64,000 nucleotides of DNA, taken from contig NZ_JACDXJ010000001.1 of NCBI RefSeq assembly GCF_013520865.1, forward strand, positions 1,913,001 to 1,977,000. Direction: 5' to 3'. The notes under the pieces are model-generated. The model did not search any database. It worked only from the letters and a program-made list of their open reading frames with translations, and was not told where the DNA came from. The position numbers and the translations under genes were made by a program. The DNA is from Microvirga mediterraneensis (GTDB lineage: Bacteria > Pseudomonadota > Alphaproteobacteria > Rhizobiales > Beijerinckiaceae). Of the stretch, positions 56,411 to 64,000 are shown piece by piece (positions within the stretch are counted from its first letter, which is position 1; every line of letters starts with the position of its first letter).

Positions 56411-57889
56411 GTGCCTGCCGATCACATTTCCACCTTCCAATCCGTTGCCACGCCTGAAGAAGCCGTCGAGCGGCTCATCGCGCTCCACGACAGCGCCATT
56501 GAGGCGCAGCGCAAGGCGCTCGATCATTTCTTTTCCACCGGCACGCCGCCCACGCCCTTCGAGCGGTCCCGATTCCGCTACCCGGAGCTGCGGCTGGATT
56601 ACCGGTCGACCTCCCTGCCGCCGGTCAAGCAGCGGGCCTATGCCAAGTTCCAGGGGCCGGGCGTCTATGCCACCACGATCACACAGCCGGCGTTCTTCCG
56701 GAACTACCTGCTGGAGCAGCTGAATTATTTGGTGCGCGATTACGGGGCCACCATCGAGGTTGGTGTCAGCGACCAGGAAATTCCCTATCCTTATGTCTTC
56801 GAGCGCGGCGACGAGCTGGGGCGCGGAGCCCATTCGGCGTCCGAGCTCGCCCAGCATTTCCCGACGCCGCTCCTCGCCAAGGTGGGCGACGAGATCGCTG
56901 ACGGTACCTGGGTTTTCCACGAGAACGAACCCCGGCCTTTGGCACTCTTCGATGCCGCCCGGGTCGATTACTCGCTCCGCCGTCTCGTGCATTACACCGG
57001 CAGCGACTGGCGCTGCGTCCAGCCCTGGATCCTCCTCACCAACTACCATCGCTATGTGGACCAGTTCATCCGCTGGGCCGTGAAGGAGATGGTGGACGAG
57101 GAGGGGCCTTACACGAGGCTCGTTCTCCCCGGCGGCATCGTCATCGAGCGCGGGCTGGACGAGTCCGTGGTCGAGGAGCTGATCGGTTCCTCGCCCTGGC
57201 ACCGGTTCCAGATGCCGGCCTATCACCTCATGCGCAAGGACGGGCACGGGGTCACGCTGGTCAATATCGGCGTCGGTCCTTCAAATGCGAAGAACATCAC
57301 CGATCATCTGGCGGTTCTGCGGCCCCATTGCTGGCTCATGGTCGGGCATTGCGGAGGCCTGCGCCAGTCGCAATCCATCGGCGATTACGTGCTGGCCCAC
57401 GGCTATCTCCGGCGCGACCATATTCTCGACAGCGCCGTGCCGCCGGAAATCCCGATCCCGGCTCTCGCGGAAATCCAGGTCGCCCTGCAGGATGCGGCGG
57501 TGCAGGGCACCGGCGCAAAAGGCGGGGGGCTGAAACGGCGCCTGCGCACCGGCACGGTCGTGACCTACGACGACCGGAACTGGGAGCTGCGCTGGAGCCA
57601 GGAGAGGCGCCAGATCAATCTCTCCCGCGCCATCGCGGTGGACATGGAGAGCGGCACCATCGCGGCCCAGGGCTACCGGCTGCGCGTTCCCTACGGCACG
57701 CTCCTGTGCGTCTCGGACAAGCCGCTGCACGGGGAGATCAAGCTGCCGGGTGCGGCCAATGCCTTCTACGAGCGGGCGGTGAGCGAGCACCTCATGATCG
57801 GCCTCTCGGCTCTCGACATCCTGAAAGGCCAGCGGTCGTCCTTGCATTCGCGCAAGCTTCGGAGCTTCGACGAGCCGCCGTTCCGGTAG
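56411..57889 (+). CDS. amn: AMP nucleosidase
   Basis: A 492-residue enzyme matching E. coli Amn in length and layout. The N-terminal Amn-specific domain runs to about residue 180 (RFRYPELRLDY, VYATTITQPAFFRNYL). The C-terminal nucleoside-phosphorylase fold contains NIGVGPSNAKN, GHCGGLR, the purine/ribose site VDMESGTIAAQGYR and the catalytic aspartate in CVSDKPLHGE. It splits AMP to adenine and ribose-5-phosphate and helps set adenylate energy charge. The start is GTG 56411 after GAGAG. A 9-bp hairpin at 57900-57927 follows the stop. Confidence 0.93.
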   Translation: MPADHISTFQSVATPEEAVERLIALHDSAIEAQRKALDHFFSTGTPPTPFERSRFRYPELRLDYRSTSLPPVKQRAYAKFQGPGVYATTITQPAFFRNYLLEQLNYLVRDYGATIEVGVSDQEIPYPYVFERGDELGRGAHSASELAQHFPTPLLAKVGDEIADGTWVFHENEPRPLALFDAARVDYSLRRLVHYTGSDWRCVQPWILLTNYHRYVDQFIRWAVKEMVDEEGPYTRLVLPGGIVIERGLDESVVEELIGSSPWHRFQMPAYHLMRKDGHGVTLVNIGVGPSNAKNITDHLAVLRPHCWLMVGHCGGLRQSQSIGDYVLAHGYLRRDHILDSAVPPEIPIPALAEIQVALQDAAVQGTGAKGGGLKRRLRTGTVVTYDDRNWELRWSQERRQINLSRAIAVDMESGTIAAQGYRLRVPYGTLLCVSDKPLHGEIKLPGAANAFYERAVSEHLMIGLSALDILKGQRSSLHSRKLRSFDEPPFR

Positions 57890-58044
57890 GTCACGCAAGG
57901 TGGCAGCCGATTGGCAGCGGCTGCCACATCTCCTGGCAGATCCCCCTCTCACAACCACGCCGACCGGCCGTTTCGCCGATAGGGGAATGACACCTCCTAT
58001 CAGACGGTTCGCGCAACCATTCGCTTGCTCTCCTGTCAAAATAG

Positions 58045-58066
58045 ACATAAATATATCTTTATATGT
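58045..58066. promoter_or_regulatory. Palindromic operator candidate for the ArsR-methyltransferase regulator
   Basis: A 22-bp AT-rich inverted repeat with perfect ACATA/TATGT ends and partial symmetry inside. It overlaps the likely -10 (TAAATA at 58048-58053, with TTGCTC 17 bp upstream at 58025-58030) and ends 17 bp before the start codon. This is the expected place for autorepression, and the composition (ATAAAGATAT on the minus strand) is like sites I recall for SAH/SAM-responsive ArsR regulators of methionine-cycle genes. Confidence 0.55.
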
Positions 58067-58083
58067 AAGAGCGAGTTTTGGTC

Positions 58084-59097
58084 GTGCCGGACACCCCGTC
58101 CCCATCGCTGGACCTGACCTTGGATGTCCTTAGGGCAGCCGCCGAGGAGACGCGCCTGCGGATCCTCGCTCTGCTGACCGAAGGTGAGCTCTCCGTTTCC
58201 GACCTCACGGACATCCTCGGGCAGTCCCAGCCGCGCATCTCCCGTCACCTGAAGCTCCTGGTCGAGGCCGGCCTCGTGGAACGGCACCGGGAGGGGGCCT
58301 GGGCCTTCTTCCGTCTCACCGATCGGGGCACCGCCCTGCGGATCATCCGCCCGACCCTGGAGAGCCTCGACCGGTCCGATCCGCAGCTGCTGGAGGACCG
58401 CACCCGCCTCGACGGCGTGCGCGCGCAGCGCTCGCAGGCCGCCCAGGCCTTCTTCTCCCGCCTGGCGCCGGATTGGGATCGCATCCGCTCCCTCCATGCC
58501 CCCGAGACCGTGGTCGAGGCGGCGGTCCTGGAGGCTCTCGGCCCGGCCCGGATCCGCAATCTCGTCGATCTCGGCACCGGCACGGGCCGGATGCTGCAAC
58601 TCTTGGCGCCGCGGGCGAACCGAACGGTCGGGCTCGATGCCAGCCACGCCATGCTCTCGGTGGCCAGGGCCAATCTCGAGAAGGTGGGCCTGCGGGGCAT
58701 CGAGCTGCGCCAGGGCGACATCTATGCGCCGCCGTTCCCGCGCGACACCTTCGACCTCGTGGTGATCCATCAGGTGCTGCACTACCTGGACGACCCGGCG
58801 CGGGCGATCCGCGAGGCGGCGCGCTTGGTGGCGCCGGGCGGGCGGATCCTCGTGGTCGATTTCGCGCCGCACAATCTGGAATTCCTCCGCGAGGCCCAGG
58901 CGCATCGCCGCCTCGGCTTCGCCCCCGCCCAGGTCGCCGGATGGCTCGACGAGGCGGGCCTCGACTGCACCCTCAACCGGGAGATCGCTCCGCCGGCACA
59001 AGGCGACGAGCAATTGACCGTATCCCTTTGGCTCGGCCAGGACCGCCGCGTGGTGACGGATTGGCCTTTGAGTGAACCCGACAGAGAGGTCGCCTGA
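58084..59097 (+). CDS. ArsR-family regulator fused to a SAM-dependent methyltransferase domain
   Basis: A 337-residue two-domain protein. Residues 10-95 form a winged helix (LSVSDLTDILGQSQPRISRH as recognition region) without the CxC metal motif of metal-sensing ArsR proteins. From about residue 155 a class I methyltransferase fold begins (VDLGTGTGRMLQLL, then VGLDAS) with VAPGGRILVVDF later. The likely ligand is SAM or S-adenosylhomocysteine, so it probably senses methyl-cycle state and controls itself, metF and metH. The metF start overlaps its stop (TGATG). GTG 58084 is preferred; a TTG two codons upstream is possible. Confidence 0.85.
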   Translation: MPDTPSPSLDLTLDVLRAAAEETRLRILALLTEGELSVSDLTDILGQSQPRISRHLKLLVEAGLVERHREGAWAFFRLTDRGTALRIIRPTLESLDRSDPQLLEDRTRLDGVRAQRSQAAQAFFSRLAPDWDRIRSLHAPETVVEAAVLEALGPARIRNLVDLGTGTGRMLQLLAPRANRTVGLDASHAMLSVARANLEKVGLRGIELRQGDIYAPPFPRDTFDLVVIHQVLHYLDDPARAIREAARLVAPGGRILVVDFAPHNLEFLREAQAHRRLGFAPAQVAGWLDEAGLDCTLNREIAPPAQGDEQLTVSLWLGQDRRVVTDWPLSEPDREVA

Positions 59098-60002
59098 TGT
59101 CCCCGCTCGCCCTGCGCCCCAGCCGGCAGAACGCCTCTCCCATCAAGGTCTCGTTCGAGTTCTTCCCGCCGAAGACGCCCGAGATGGAAACGACGCTCTG
59201 GTCGTCGATCCAGCGTCTGGCTCCCCTTCACCCGCATTTCGTTTCCGTGACTTATGGGGCAGGCGGCTCCACGCGCGAGCGCACCCATGCCACCGTGTCC
59301 CGCATCCTGAAGGAAACGCCTCTCAAGCCCGCCGCGCATCTGACCTGCGTGGCCGCGACCAAGGAGGAGGTGAACGATGTCGTTCGGTCCTACCGTGATG
59401 CCGGCGTGCGCCACATCGTGGCCCTGCGCGGCGATCCGGTCGGCGGCATCGGGACGGCCTATGAGCCGCATCCCGGCGGCTACCGGCAGGCCTGCGATCT
59501 CGTTGCCGGCATCAAGGCCATCGGCGATTTCGAAGTGTCCGTTTCCGCCTATCCGGAAAAGCATCCCGAGGCCGCTTCCCTCGATGCCGACATCGATGCG
59601 TTGAAGAGCAAGGTCGATTGCGGCGCGGACCGTGCGATTACCCAGTTCTTCTTCGACAATGACCTGTACTTCCGCTACCTCGACCGTGTCCGCGCGCGCG
59701 GCATCGACATCCCGATCGTTCCCGGCATCGTGCCGGTGCAGAACTTCAAGCAGACCGCCAATTTCGCGTCCAAGACCGGCGCCAGCGTTCCGGGCTGGCT
59801 CGCCGCGCGCTTCGAGGGCCTCGAGAACGACGTGGAGACGCGCAAGCTCATCGCCGCCGCGGTCGCTGCCGAGCAGGTGTTCGATCTGCTCGATCGCGGC
59901 GTGAACGAGTTCCACTTCTACACCATGAACCGCGCCGACCTCGTCTATGCCATCTGCCATCTGCTCGGCCTGCGCGAGCAGAGCGTGAGGGCGGCCGCCT
60001 GA
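59097..60002 (+). CDS. metF: 5,10-methylenetetrahydrofolate reductase
   Basis: A 301-residue TIM-barrel flavoprotein. Key segments are SFEFFPPKTPEMET at the N-terminus, SVTYGAGGSTRERT, ALRGDPVGG and the FAD/folate region DCGADRAITQFFFDND. It makes 5-methyl-THF, the methyl donor for the MetH encoded next. Its ATG shares a base with the regulator's stop codon. The gap to metH is 101 bp and contains two hairpins. Confidence 0.95.
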   Translation: MSPLALRPSRQNASPIKVSFEFFPPKTPEMETTLWSSIQRLAPLHPHFVSVTYGAGGSTRERTHATVSRILKETPLKPAAHLTCVAATKEEVNDVVRSYRDAGVRHIVALRGDPVGGIGTAYEPHPGGYRQACDLVAGIKAIGDFEVSVSAYPEKHPEAASLDADIDALKSKVDCGADRAITQFFFDNDLYFRYLDRVRARGIDIPIVPGIVPVQNFKQTANFASKTGASVPGWLAARFEGLENDVETRKLIAAAVAAEQVFDLLDRGVNEFHFYTMNRADLVYAICHLLGLREQSVRAAA

Positions 60003-60103
60003 TTGTCCCGATGCCCGGCCTAGCCGGGCATTCACTTTTGTAACGTTGAAAGAATTTCATCGGCCGGCGCCCATCCGGCCGCGGTGAAAAGAGAACAGAT
60101 CGA
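60003..60103 (+). other. metF-metH spacer with two hairpins
   Basis: Hairpin 1 is ATGCCCGGC/GCCGGGCAT with a 3-nt loop (60011-60031), followed by TTCACTTTTG. Hairpin 2 is CGGCCGG/CCGGCCG (60061-60081), 22 bp before the metH start. They may give partial termination and translational control. No SAM, SAH or cobalamin riboswitch core (for example the B12 box) was recognised. Confidence 0.55.
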
Positions 60104-63100
60104 ATGACCGCGTATCATCCCCGCCCGGCCGATGGGGCCGATGTGACCAAGGCGCTCCGCGAAGCCGCCTCCAAGCGGATCCTCGTGCTCGACGGCGCGA
60201 TGGGAACGGAGCTGCAGCGCTCGCGCTTCTCGGAAGAGGATTTCCGGGGCGAGCGGTTCAAGGACTGGAAGCAGGACGTCAAGGGCAACAACGACCTGCT
60301 CATCCTCACGCAGCCCGACGCGGTGCGCAACGTGCATCTCGACTACTTCCGCGCGGGCGCGGACATCGTGGAGACGAACACCTTCTCCGGCACTTCCATC
60401 GCCCAGGCCGATTACGGCATGGAGGAGATCGTCTACGAGTTGAATGTCGAGGGCTCGCGGCTTGCCCGCGAGGCCGCGCTGATCGCCGAGAAGGAAGACG
60501 GCCGCCGCCGCTTCGTGGCCGGTGCCATCGGGCCGACGAACCGCACGCTCTCGATCTCGCCGGACGTGAACAATCCCGGCTACCGCGCTGTGACCTTCGA
60601 CCAGGTCCGCGACGCTTACGCCGAGCAGGTGAGGGGCCTCGTCGACGGCGGCGCGGAGATCATCCTGATCGAGACGATCTTCGATACGCTCAACGCCAAG
60701 GCCGCCATCGTGGCGACGCATCAGGTCTTCGCCGAGAAGGGCGTGAAGCTCCCGGTCATGATCTCGGGAACCATTACGGATCTCTCCGGCCGCACGCTGT
60801 CGGGCCAGACGCCGACGGCGTTCTGGCATTCGGTGCGCCATGCGGAGCCGTTCTCCATCGGCCTCAACTGCGCGCTCGGCGCGCGCGAGATGCGCGCGCA
60901 TGTCCAGGAGATCGGCAAGGTGGCCGACACCCTGGTCTGCGCCTATCCGAATGCGGGTTTGCCGAACGAGTTCGGCCTCTATGACGAGAGCCCGGCGGCC
61001 ACGGCGCGTATGATCGCGGAATTCGCCGATGCCGGTCTCGTCAACGTGGTCGGTGGCTGCTGCGGCACGACGCCGGATCATATTCGCGCCATCGCGGAAG
61101 CGGTCGCCGGCAAGGCGCCGCGCACGGTTCCGAAGATGCAGCCGCTCATGCGCCTGTCGGGCCTTGAGCCCTTCGTCCTGACTTCCGACATTCCGTTCGT
61201 GAATGTGGGCGAGCGCACCAACGTCACGGGCTCGGCCAAGTTCCGCAAGCTCATCACCAACAACGATTACGCGGCAGCCCTCGATGTGGCGCGCGATCAG
61301 GTGGCGAACGGCGCGCAGATCATCGACGTCAACATGGATGAGGGCCTGCTCGATTCCGAGAAGGCCATGGTGGAGTTCCTCAACCTCGTCGCTGGAGAGC
61401 CCGACATCGCGCGCGTTCCGGTGATGGTCGACTCCTCCAAGTTCCACGTGATCGAGGCCGGCCTCAAGTGCATCCAGGGCAAGGCCATCGTGAACTCGAT
61501 CTCCATGAAGGAGGGCGTGGAGGCCTTCGTCGAGCAGGCGAGGATCTGCCGTTCCTATGGTGCGGCCGTCGTCGTCATGGCCTTCGACGAGCAGGGCCAG
61601 GCGGATACGCTGGAGCGCAAGGTCGAGATCTGCACGCGCGCCTACAGGATCCTGACCGAAGAGGTCGGCTTCCCGCCGGAAGACATCATCTTCGATCCGA
61701 ACGTGTTCGCGGTCGCCACCGGCATCGAGGAGCATAACGGCTACGGGGTCGCCTTCATCGAGGCGACGCGGATCATCCGCGAGACGCTGCCCCATGCCCA
61801 TATCTCGGGCGGCGTGTCGAACCTGTCCTTCTCGTTCCGCGGCAACGAGCCGGTGCGCGAGGCCATGCATTCCGTGTTCCTGTTCCACGCCATCAAGGTC
61901 GGCATGGACATGGGCATCGTGAATGCCGGGCAGCTCGCCGTGTACGACGAGATCGATCCGGAGCTGCGCGAGCTGTGCGAGGACGTGGTCCTCAACCGCC
62001 GTCCCGACGCGACGGAGCGACTTTTGGAGGCGGCGCCGCGCTTCAAGGGCGACGGCGCGGGCGCCGTGAAGACGGCCGATCTCGAATGGCGCTCCTGGCC
62101 CGTGGGCAAGCGCATCGAGCACGCGCTCGTCAACGGCATCACCGAATTCATCGAGCAGGACACGGAAGAGGCGCGCCAAGCGGCCGAGCGCCCGCTGCAC
62201 GTGATCGAAGGGCCGCTCATGGCCGGCATGAACGTGGTGGGCGATCTCTTCGGCGCCGGAAAGATGTTCCTGCCGCAGGTGGTGAAATCCGCCCGGGTCA
62301 TGAAGCAGGCGGTCGCCTATCTCATGCCGTTCATGGAGGCCGAGAAGGAAGCCTCCGGCGACACCGGACGCTCCGCCGCCGGCAAGGTGCTCATGGCGAC
62401 CGTGAAGGGCGACGTGCACGATATCGGCAAGAACATCGTCGGCGTTGTTCTCGCCTGCAACAACTACGAGGTGATCGACCTCGGCGTCATGGTGCCGGCC
62501 CAGAAGATCCTGGAGACGGCGCGCAAGGAGAACGTGGACGTGATCGGCCTTTCCGGCCTCATCACGCCGTCGCTGGACGAGATGGTGAACGTCGCGAGCG
62601 AGATGGAGCGCGAGGGCTTCGAGATTCCGCTCCTCATCGGCGGCGCCACCACGAGCCGCGTGCACACGGCTGTGAAGATCCACCCGAACTACCACAAGGG
62701 CCAGGCCGTCTACGTGACAGATGCCAGCCGCGCCGTCGGCATCGTGTCGTCGCTCCTGTCGCCCGACATGAAGGACGGCTATGTGGAGACGCTGCGCTCC
62801 GAGTACCGCAAGGTGGCCGACGCCCATGCCCGCTCGGAGGCCGACAAGCAGCGCCTGTCCATCGAGAAGGCGCGCGCCAACCGGTTCATGCCCGACTGGT
62901 CGTCCTACCAGCCGCCCAAGCCGACCTTCACCGGCGCGCGCGTGTTCCGCAGCTACGACGTGGGCGAGCTCGTGCCCTATATCGACTGGACGCCCTTCTT
63001 CCAGACCTGGGAGCTGAAGGGTCGCTTCCCGGCGATCCTCGACGACGAGAAGCAGGGCGAGGCCGCACGCCAGCTCTGGGAGGATGCGCAAGCCATGCTG

Positions 63101-63859
63101 AAGCAGCTCGTGGACGAGCGCTGGTTCAACCCGAAGGCGGTGATCGGATTCTGGCCCGCCAACACGGTCGGCGACGATATTCGCCTCTACACGGGCGAGA
63201 GCCGCGGCGAACCGCTTGCGACCTTCCACGGCCTGCGTCAGCAGCTCTCCAAGCGTGACGGCAAGCCCAATCTCTGCCTGAGCGATTTCATCGCTCCCGC
63301 CGACAGCGGAAAGCCCGATTGGATCGGCGCCTTCGTGGTCACTTCCGGCATCGAGGAGGTGCGCATCGCGGAACGTTTCGAGCGCGCCAACGACGATTAC
63401 CGTTCGATCATGGTGAAGGCGCTCGCGGACCGCATCGCGGAGGCCTTCGCCGAGCGCATGCACGAGCGCGTGCGCCGGGAGTTCTGGGGCTATGCATCCG
63501 ACGAGAACCTCAGCAACGAGGGACTGATCGGCGAGGAATACCAGGGCATCCGCCCGGCTCCCGGCTATCCCGCGCAGCCCGACCACACGGAGAAGGCGAC
63601 GCTCTTCAGCCTGCTCAACGCCGAGCGCAGCATCGGCGTGACGCTCACGGAGTCCTACGCTATGTGGCCGGGCTCCTCCGTGTCGGGCCTCTACCTGTCG
63701 CATCCGGATGCCTATTATTTCGGCGTCGCCAAGGTCGAGCGCGATCAGGTGGAGGATTACGCGGCCCGCAAAGACATGAGCATCGCCGAGGTCGAACGCT
63801 GGCTTGCTCCGATCCTCAACTACGATCCGGCGAGCTATCGCGTGATGGCGGCGGAGTAG
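60104..63859 (+). CDS. metH: Cobalamin-dependent methionine synthase
   Basis: A complete 1251-residue MetH with all four modules. The homocysteine/zinc domain (1-345) has zinc cysteines in GLNCALG and [11 protein letters not shown]. The folate domain (about 360-620) begins [13 protein letters not shown]. The cobalamin domain has the axial histidine in GDVHDIGKN near residue 772 and [13 protein letters not shown]. The activation domain (about 910-1251) binds SAM for reductive reactivation ([15 protein letters not shown]). It transfers the methyl group of 5-methyl-THF to homocysteine. It forms a methionine-cycle operon with metF and the ArsR-methyltransferase gene. Confidence 0.97.
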   Translation: MTAYHPRPADGADVTKALREAASKRILVLDGAMGTELQRSRFSEEDFRGERFKDWKQDVKGNNDLLILTQPDAVRNVHLDYFRAGADIVETNTFSGTSIAQADYGMEEIVYELNVEGSRLAREAALIAEKEDGRRRFVAGAIGPTNRTLSISPDVNNPGYRAVTFDQVRDAYAEQVRGLVDGGAEIILIETIFDTLNAKAAIVATHQVFAEKGVKLPVMISGTITDLSGRTLSGQTPTAFWHSVRHAEPFSIGLNCALGAREMRAHVQEIGKVADTLVCAYPNAGLPNEFGLYDESPAATARMIAEFADAGLVNVVGGCCGTTPDHIRAIAEAVAGKAPRTVPKMQPLMRLSGLEPFVLTSDIPFVNVGERTNVTGSAKFRKLITNNDYAAALDVARDQVANGAQIIDVNMDEGLLDSEKAMVEFLNLVAGEPDIARVPVMVDSSKFHVIEAGLKCIQGKAIVNSISMKEGVEAFVEQARICRSYGAAVVVMAFDEQGQADTLERKVEICTRAYRILTEEVGFPPEDIIFDPNVFAVATGIEEHNGYGVAFIEATRIIRETLPHAHISGGVSNLSFSFRGNEPVREAMHSVFLFHAIKVGMDMGIVNAGQLAVYDEIDPELRELCEDVVLNRRPDATERLLEAAPRFKGDGAGAVKTADLEWRSWPVGKRIEHALVNGITEFIEQDTEEARQAAERPLHVIEGPLMAGMNVVGDLFGAGKMFLPQVVKSARVMKQAVAYLMPFMEAEKEASGDTGRSAAGKVLMATVKGDVHDIGKNIVGVVLACNNYEVIDLGVMVPAQKILETARKENVDVIGLSGLITPSLDEMVNVASEMEREGFEIPLLIGGATTSRVHTAVKIHPNYHKGQAVYVTDASRAVGIVSSLLSPDMKDGYVETLRSEYRKVADAHARSEADKQRLSIEKARANRFMPDWSSYQPPKPTFTGARVFRSYDVGELVPYIDWTPFFQTWELKGRFPAILDDEKQGEAARQLWEDAQAMLKQLVDERWFNPKAVIGFWPANTVGDDIRLYTGESRGEPLATFHGLRQQLSKRDGKPNLCLSDFIAPADSGKPDWIGAFVVTSGIEEVRIAERFERANDDYRSIMVKALADRIAEAFAERMHERVRREFWGYASDENLSNEGLIGEEYQGIRPAPGYPAQPDHTEKATLFSLLNAERSIGVTLTESYAMWPGSSVSGLYLSHPDAYYFGVAKVERDQVEDYAARKDMSIAEVERWLAPILNYDPASYRVMAAE

Positions 63860-63873
63860 GGAAGAGCCCTCCT

Positions 63874-63966
63874 ACGTCATCACCGGCCTTGTGCCGGTGA
63901 TTCCGAGCACTTCAAGCACCAAGCTTCACAGCATCGGGATGGCCGGGACAAGCCCGGCCATGACGT
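63874..63966. repeat. Palindromic intergenic repeat after metH
   Basis: Two hairpins inside outer arms. The outer arms ACGTCAT and ATGACGT (63874-63880, 63960-63966) pair perfectly. Inside are ATCACCGGC/GCCGGTGAT (63879-63901) and ATGGCCGGG/CCCGGCCAT (63939-63961), each with a 5-nt loop. The second unit (GGCCGGGACAAGCCCGGCC) is a familiar dispersed repeat in Rhizobiales. It may also act as the metH transcript end. The last 34 bp of the window show nothing further. Confidence 0.82.
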
Positions 63967-64000
63967 GGTGGGTGTCATCTCACGCCGCGCTGAACCCTGC

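Noticed and set aside
60032..63703. 1223-codon open frame on the minus strand opposite metH
   Set aside because: It is the mirror of a GC-rich gene with strong codon bias. The translation is His/Arg/Asp-rich with no fold, and the plus strand is plainly metH.

Overview
The window comes from the chromosome of a GC-rich alphaproteobacterium. Gene content points to the Hyphomicrobiales (Rhizobiales), most likely Methylobacteriaceae such as Microvirga; this is inference from content, not a database match. Supporting signs are a rhizobial-type glycerol ABC operon (glpSTPQUV), a FixK/FNR-type box beside universal stress genes, an HU protein with a histone H1-like tail, an ArsR-methyltransferase fusion upstream of metF-metH, and two palindromic intergenic repeats of a kind common in this order. 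No rRNA, tRNA, CRISPR array, prophage, transposase or plasmid replication gene was seen. About fifty protein genes fill the window and their coding style is uniform.

Layout. 1-4.1 kb: a stress/hypoxia group of a beta-CASP RNA hydrolase (cut by the left edge), two universal stress proteins and a zinc alcohol dehydrogenase, with a FixK/FNR box upstream. 4.4-8 kb: an MFS exporter, a MobA-like nucleotidyltransferase, a short remnant of a xanthine dehydrogenase large subunit, and a patatin phospholipase. 8.2-13.9 kb: an RND efflux pair and a class III nucleotide cyclase. 13.9-20.1 kb: a six-gene glycerol uptake operon on the minus strand. 20.5-26 kb: single metabolic genes (SDR, FAD-linked 2-hydroxyacid dehydrogenase, AhpD-like peroxidase, enoyl-CoA hydratase, acyl-CoA ligase). 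26-27.6 kb: kdgK-eda, the lower Entner-Doudoroff/ketodeoxygluconate steps. 28-34.9 kb: the H1-like HU protein, small unknowns, a DUF1194 von Willebrand protein, a PHB-depolymerase-type esterase, a DEAD-box helicase and a PP2C phosphatase.

35-38.9 kb: a sugar ABC transporter (binding protein and two permeases, no ATPase) ending in nanE, which suggests an amino-sugar or sialic-acid substrate. 39-43.3 kb: msrPQ followed at once by modABC, so a molybdenum enzyme for periplasmic methionine repair sits beside molybdate uptake. 43.3-51.9 kb: a peptide-use block with an M29 aminopeptidase, a fused double-ATPase dipeptide transporter and an M14 metallopeptidase. 52-53.3 kb: an erythromycin-esterase family protein. 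53.5-55.6 kb: a strong sigma70 promoter, a highly structured non-coding stretch and ettA. 55.8-57.9 kb: a small secreted protein and AMP nucleosidase. 58-63.9 kb: the ArsR-methyltransferase regulator, metF and metH, with a palindromic operator candidate over the promoter.

The most novel-looking item is the roughly 300-nt structured, promoter-equipped RNA candidate upstream of ettA (53.53-53.93 kb), which I could not assign to a known family. Next are the ArsR-methyltransferase/metF/metH control unit, the ATPase-less sugar transporter with a repeat hairpin inside it, and the xanthine dehydrogenase remnant.
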